Shown here one piece after another: positions 5,541 to 7,052 of a stretch of 7,052 bases of DNA. This stretch comes from Methylococcaceae bacterium. Its GTDB lineage: Bacteria > Pseudomonadota > Gammaproteobacteria > Methylococcales > Methylomonadaceae. Location of the stretch: the NCBI GenBank assembly GCA_013140465.1, contig JABFST010000038.1, forward strand, positions 1-7,052, written 5' to 3'. The notes below the pieces were generated by a model, which was not told the DNA's origin, searched no databases, and saw only the letters and a program-made list of their open reading frames with translations. The position numbers and the translations under genes were made by a program. How positions within the stretch are numbered: position 1 is the stretch's first letter; each line of letters begins with the position of its first letter.

Positions 5541-5642
5541 CCGATAACTTCTCATTAGCGGCAAGATAAAGACCTGCGAGGTTTTTAAAACCTCGCAGGT
5601 CTACCGCTATTGCCTACAATTAATGAGAAGTTACCCGAACCG
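5536..5642. mobile_element. MITE-like element (91 bp) with terminal inverted repeats and 8-bp target duplication
   Basis: The element 5544-5634 has perfect 13-bp terminal inverted repeats TAACTTCTCATTA (5545-5557) and TAATGAGAAGTTA (5621-5633). Weaker pairing continues inward (AGCGG/CCGCT, GGCAA/TTGCC). At the core is a perfect palindrome with 16-bp arms, AGACCTGCGAGGTTTT and its complement, around one T (5570-5602). It is flanked by an exact direct repeat CCGAACCG (5536-5543 and 5635-5642), the size expected for several transposase families. It encodes nothing, so movement would need a transposase in trans. The single-stranded form would fold into one long hairpin. Confidence 0.75.
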
Positions 5643-5652
5643 CCTACCGCTT

Positions 5653-5706
5653 GGAATATAGTGTCTTTATTCCATCATCACAGCCATGACTTACAAAAAA
5701 TGATGG
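5653..5706. repeat. Two small inverted repeats beside the MITE-like element
   Basis: GGAATA (5653-5658) with TATTCC (5668-5673), and CCATCAT (5672-5678) with ATGATGG (5700-5706). The arms are perfect but short and neither is followed by a T-run, so they are poor terminators. They may be debris of the same or another element. The rest of 5643-5766 shows no gene. Confidence 0.3.
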
Positions 5707-5766
5707 GGCTTGCTAAATCACTTACTATTGGCATCCCCCCACTGTCAAGTCCCGTAAGATTATATA

Positions 5767-6156
5767 TCACTTAAGAAGATTGACCGATGACAAGCGTGCA
5801 AGCTTCTTATCAAAAGTAAACAACTGATGTTTATTTTCCAAACAAGCCGACAAAATAAGATAATCTGAAAAATCAGCGGGGTGATTTTCAAAATGAATCA
5901 CTGCAACATTAAACTGGGTCTCATGCTGAAGAACAAAAACAACGGATTTTTGCAGATGTTTTAATGCCGTAATAACCGCTGATTTGTCAAAGCCATAAGC
6001 ACTTTCCAATACCCAAACCAATTCAATTTGAACAATTTGTGGCACAAAAACCTGCCGTGCCTTTTTGAGTAAACCTTTTGCCAAAACCATTTGCTCAGGC
6101 GAGCTTTCATCATCAATCAACAAGCGCACCAAAATATTAGTGTCCACCGCAATCAT
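5767..6156 (-). CDS. vapC: PIN-domain ribonuclease toxin VapC
   Basis: A 129-residue PIN-fold endoribonuclease toxin. The start chosen is the ATG at 6156 (MIAVDTNILVRLL), not an upstream in-frame ATG at 6234 that lies inside the antitoxin gene: the PIN fold starts at the first hydrophobic strand, and the ATGA overlap with the antitoxin stop (6153-6156) is the classic arrangement. The active-site acids are all present: D5, E45 (QIVQIELVWVL), D98 in ADFSDYLI and D116 in FTFDKKLA. It looks intact and active. It is distinct from the plus-strand toxin at 4755 (different ADFxDYLI subtype), so the two pairs are not duplicates. The RNA target is unknown. Confidence 0.9.
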   Translation of the reverse strand: MIAVDTNILVRLLIDDESSPEQMVLAKGLLKKARQVFVPQIVQIELVWVLESAYGFDKSAVITALKHLQKSVVFVLQHETQFNVAVIHFENHPADFSDYLILSACLENKHQLFTFDKKLARLSSVNLLK

Positions 6157-6389
6157 AATTTTCCGCCGCGACTTTTTATGGCGGCATCCATGTCTACCAA
6201 GCTGACAGCTACAGGGGCTGTTAAAATACCGCACGCCTGTTCTAAATCGGCATCGGTTATTTCCTGCTGTTTGCGATGATTGATAAATTCACGCAAGGCG
6301 TTAATCACTGCATCTTCTTGGGTTTCAAAATGCCCTAAAACACAGACTTCATTGATTAAGGCATCGTCGATTGCTAATTGAATGGTCAT
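6153..6389 (-). CDS. vapB: VapB-type antitoxin
   Basis: A 78-residue antitoxin of the VapB family with a ribbon-helix-helix-like N-terminus (MTIQLAIDDALINEV, then TQEDAVINALREFINHRKQQ). The C-terminal half includes TDADLEQACG and ends DMDAAIKSRGGKL; it would bind the toxin encoded next. The ATG at 6389 is chosen because GGAG lies 6 nt upstream; an in-frame TTG four codons earlier (6401) overlaps that ribosome-binding site. It overlaps vapC by 4 nt. A possible promoter lies upstream at 6412-6439. Confidence 0.85.
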   Translation of the reverse strand: MTIQLAIDDALINEVCVLGHFETQEDAVINALREFINHRKQQEITDADLEQACGILTAPVAVSLVDMDAAIKSRGGKL

Positions 6390-6411
6390 AAGCGACTCCA
6401 AATGTTAATTA

Positions 6412-6439
6412 AATTTAGGTTTCAACTATCTGTTACCAA
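6412..6439 (-). promoter_or_regulatory. Possible vapBC promoter
   Basis: Minus-strand -35 TTGGTA (6439-6434, 4 of 6) and -10 TAAATT (6417-6412, 4 of 6) with a 16-bp spacer. A short inverted repeat GGTTT/AAACC (6418-6422, 6444-6448) brackets the spacer and -35. It is weak on motif alone, but it is the only space available for a promoter between the orphan antitoxin-like gene and vapB. Confidence 0.3.
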
Positions 6440-6458
6440 TTCTAAACCCATCACACGA

Positions 6459-6731
6459 TCATAAAGTTGCCGTGTAAAATTCATTTTCAATCGTTTCAGG
6501 TAATAGGTCATCAAAATTGTCGGGAACTGTAAATTCCCCCTCCATGACACCAAAAATAACGCGATTGTTTTTTTTCAATTTCTTTTGTTTATCCGCCGCT
6601 ATCGCTTCAAGTTGTTGGCGTTGTTTTTGCCACAATTCGCTTAAGAATTCACGCTGTACGGTATCGGGTAAGGTTTCATAGAGTGTGTAAAGGCAGTGGG
6701 CCGTATTTGAATATGATTGTGGTGCATTCAC
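6459..6731 (-). CDS. Orphan antitoxin-like small protein (DUF2281/Phd-like C-terminus)
   Basis: A 90-residue soluble protein starting at a GTG (6731) with a strong AGGAG 7 nt upstream. The N-terminal half is helical and charged (YETLPDTVQREFLSELWQKQ, then a Lys-rich stretch DKQKKLKKNN). The end, RVIFGVMEGEFTVPDNFDDLLPE, resembles the toxin-binding tail of DUF2281/Phd-like antitoxins (G-x-hydrophobic-x-G-x-hydrophobic ... DFDxPLPE). Such antitoxins normally sit just upstream of a PIN or RelE toxin. Here the next gene is another antitoxin (vapB, 70 bp on), so its own toxin seems to be missing, unless it works with the broken vapC 16 nt upstream in a reversed order. The family call is tentative; that it is a real gene is more secure. 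Confidence 0.55.
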   Translation of the reverse strand: MNAPQSYSNTAHCLYTLYETLPDTVQREFLSELWQKQRQQLEAIAADKQKKLKKNNRVIFGVMEGEFTVPDNFDDLLPETIENEFYTATL

Positions 6732-6747
6732 TTCAATTCTCCTAATT

Positions 6748-7050
6748 TCAATGATTCTGCAAAATATGTAATTTAATGGGCAGATGTTGGTGATAAAACG
6801 TGAAATCTTTATCAGTAGTCAATATTTCAACATCCAGACGTACAGCAACTGCACAAATTAAGAAATCAGTATGCGAACCTTGAATACCTTTTTGACGACA
6901 AAGATTAGAAAAACGGGCTGCCTCAATGTAATCCACATCCAAAATTTGCTGGTTTTTAAAATAACTTAAATGGTGATGCAATGTTTAAAACTTAATACTG
7001 TCGTTGTACCCCGACAGCAACTCCTGTTTGATTGCACCGATAATCAATAC
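6748..7050 (-). pseudogene. vapC: VapC PIN-domain toxin, C-terminal part with in-frame stop; 5' end outside window
   Basis: From the right edge the frame reads VLIIGAIKQELLSGYNDSIKF, then a TAA (6985-6987), then TLHHHLSYFKNQQILDVDYI and on to the end. Both sides belong to one PIN-toxin alignment: IGxIKQELLSG is the conserved middle-helix motif, and GIQGSHTDFLICAVAVRLD plus LTTDKDF carry the C-terminal catalytic aspartates. The stop replaces one codon and the frame is unchanged on either side, so a single substitution (for example GAA to TAA) explains it. Restart at TTG (6981) would give a 77-residue product lacking the N-terminal catalytic Asp and Glu, so it is probably inactive. The upstream part and its antitoxin lie beyond the window. 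Confidence 0.8.
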
Positions 7051-7052
7051 CC

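Noticed and set aside
6157..6234. 26-residue N-terminal extension of the minus-strand VapC
   Set aside because: It lies wholly within the vapB coding sequence, and the PIN fold starts at MIAVDTN with the usual ATGA overlap.
6402..6460. Possible frameshifted tail (TRQLYDRVMGLELVTDS) of the antitoxin-like gene at 6459-6731
   Set aside because: Seventeen open codons in another frame are easily due to chance and I know no matching family.

Overview
The window looks like chromosome from a diazotrophic gammaproteobacterium. A methanotroph of the Methylococcales (Methylomonas/Methylobacter type) is my best guess, based on the order of the nif accessory genes and the general protein character. This is an inference from recall, not a search. 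No rRNA, tRNA or CRISPR array is visible.

Layout: (1) 1-1141, minus strand: the first 380 codons of a DEAD-box RNA helicase (deaD/csdA type), running off the left edge, with a sigma70-like promoter at about 1207-1235. (2) 1453-4153, minus strand: a tight six-gene operon of nitrogen-fixation accessory genes. In transcription order these are a NifX-associated DUF269 protein, a small CCE_0567/DUF683 helical metalloprotein, nif-specific ferredoxin III (FdxB, two 4Fe-4S motifs), a thioredoxin-like [2Fe-2S] ferredoxin, an unrecognised 123-residue protein, and a DUF4213/DUF364 putative metal-chelation protein. The control region upstream contains a complete textbook nif arrangement: a NifA site TGT-N10-ACA (4278-4293), an IHF-like site (4240-4252) and a sigma54 -24/-12 promoter (4220-4235). 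The operon is therefore very probably an independent NifA/RpoN transcription unit that starts at the DUF269 gene; nifX itself is not in the window.

(3) 4386-7052: an accessory region of toxin-antitoxin (TA) modules and gene debris. It holds an intact FitA-like antitoxin/PIN toxin pair on the plus strand (4516-5156) with its own promoter. Next comes the first ~35 codons of a type III DNA methyltransferase (Mod) cut off at a palindromic repeat, and a frameshifted unidentified minus-strand remnant. A 91-bp MITE-like element follows, with 13-bp terminal inverted repeats and an 8-bp target duplication. An intact VapBC pair lies on the minus strand (5767-6389). Beyond it are an orphan antitoxin-like gene (6459-6731) and the C-terminal half of a third PIN toxin, interrupted by an in-frame TAA (6748-7050).

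The nif genes probably serve FeMo-cofactor/metal handling (DUF269, DUF683, DUF364) and electron delivery (the two ferredoxins), all switched on under nitrogen limitation. The TA region next to them looks like a site of repeated insertion and decay of defence/stability cassettes. The most informative novelties are the unrecognised 123-residue gene and the DUF364 gene locked into a NifA-controlled operon, and the small mobile-looking element with a clean target duplication.
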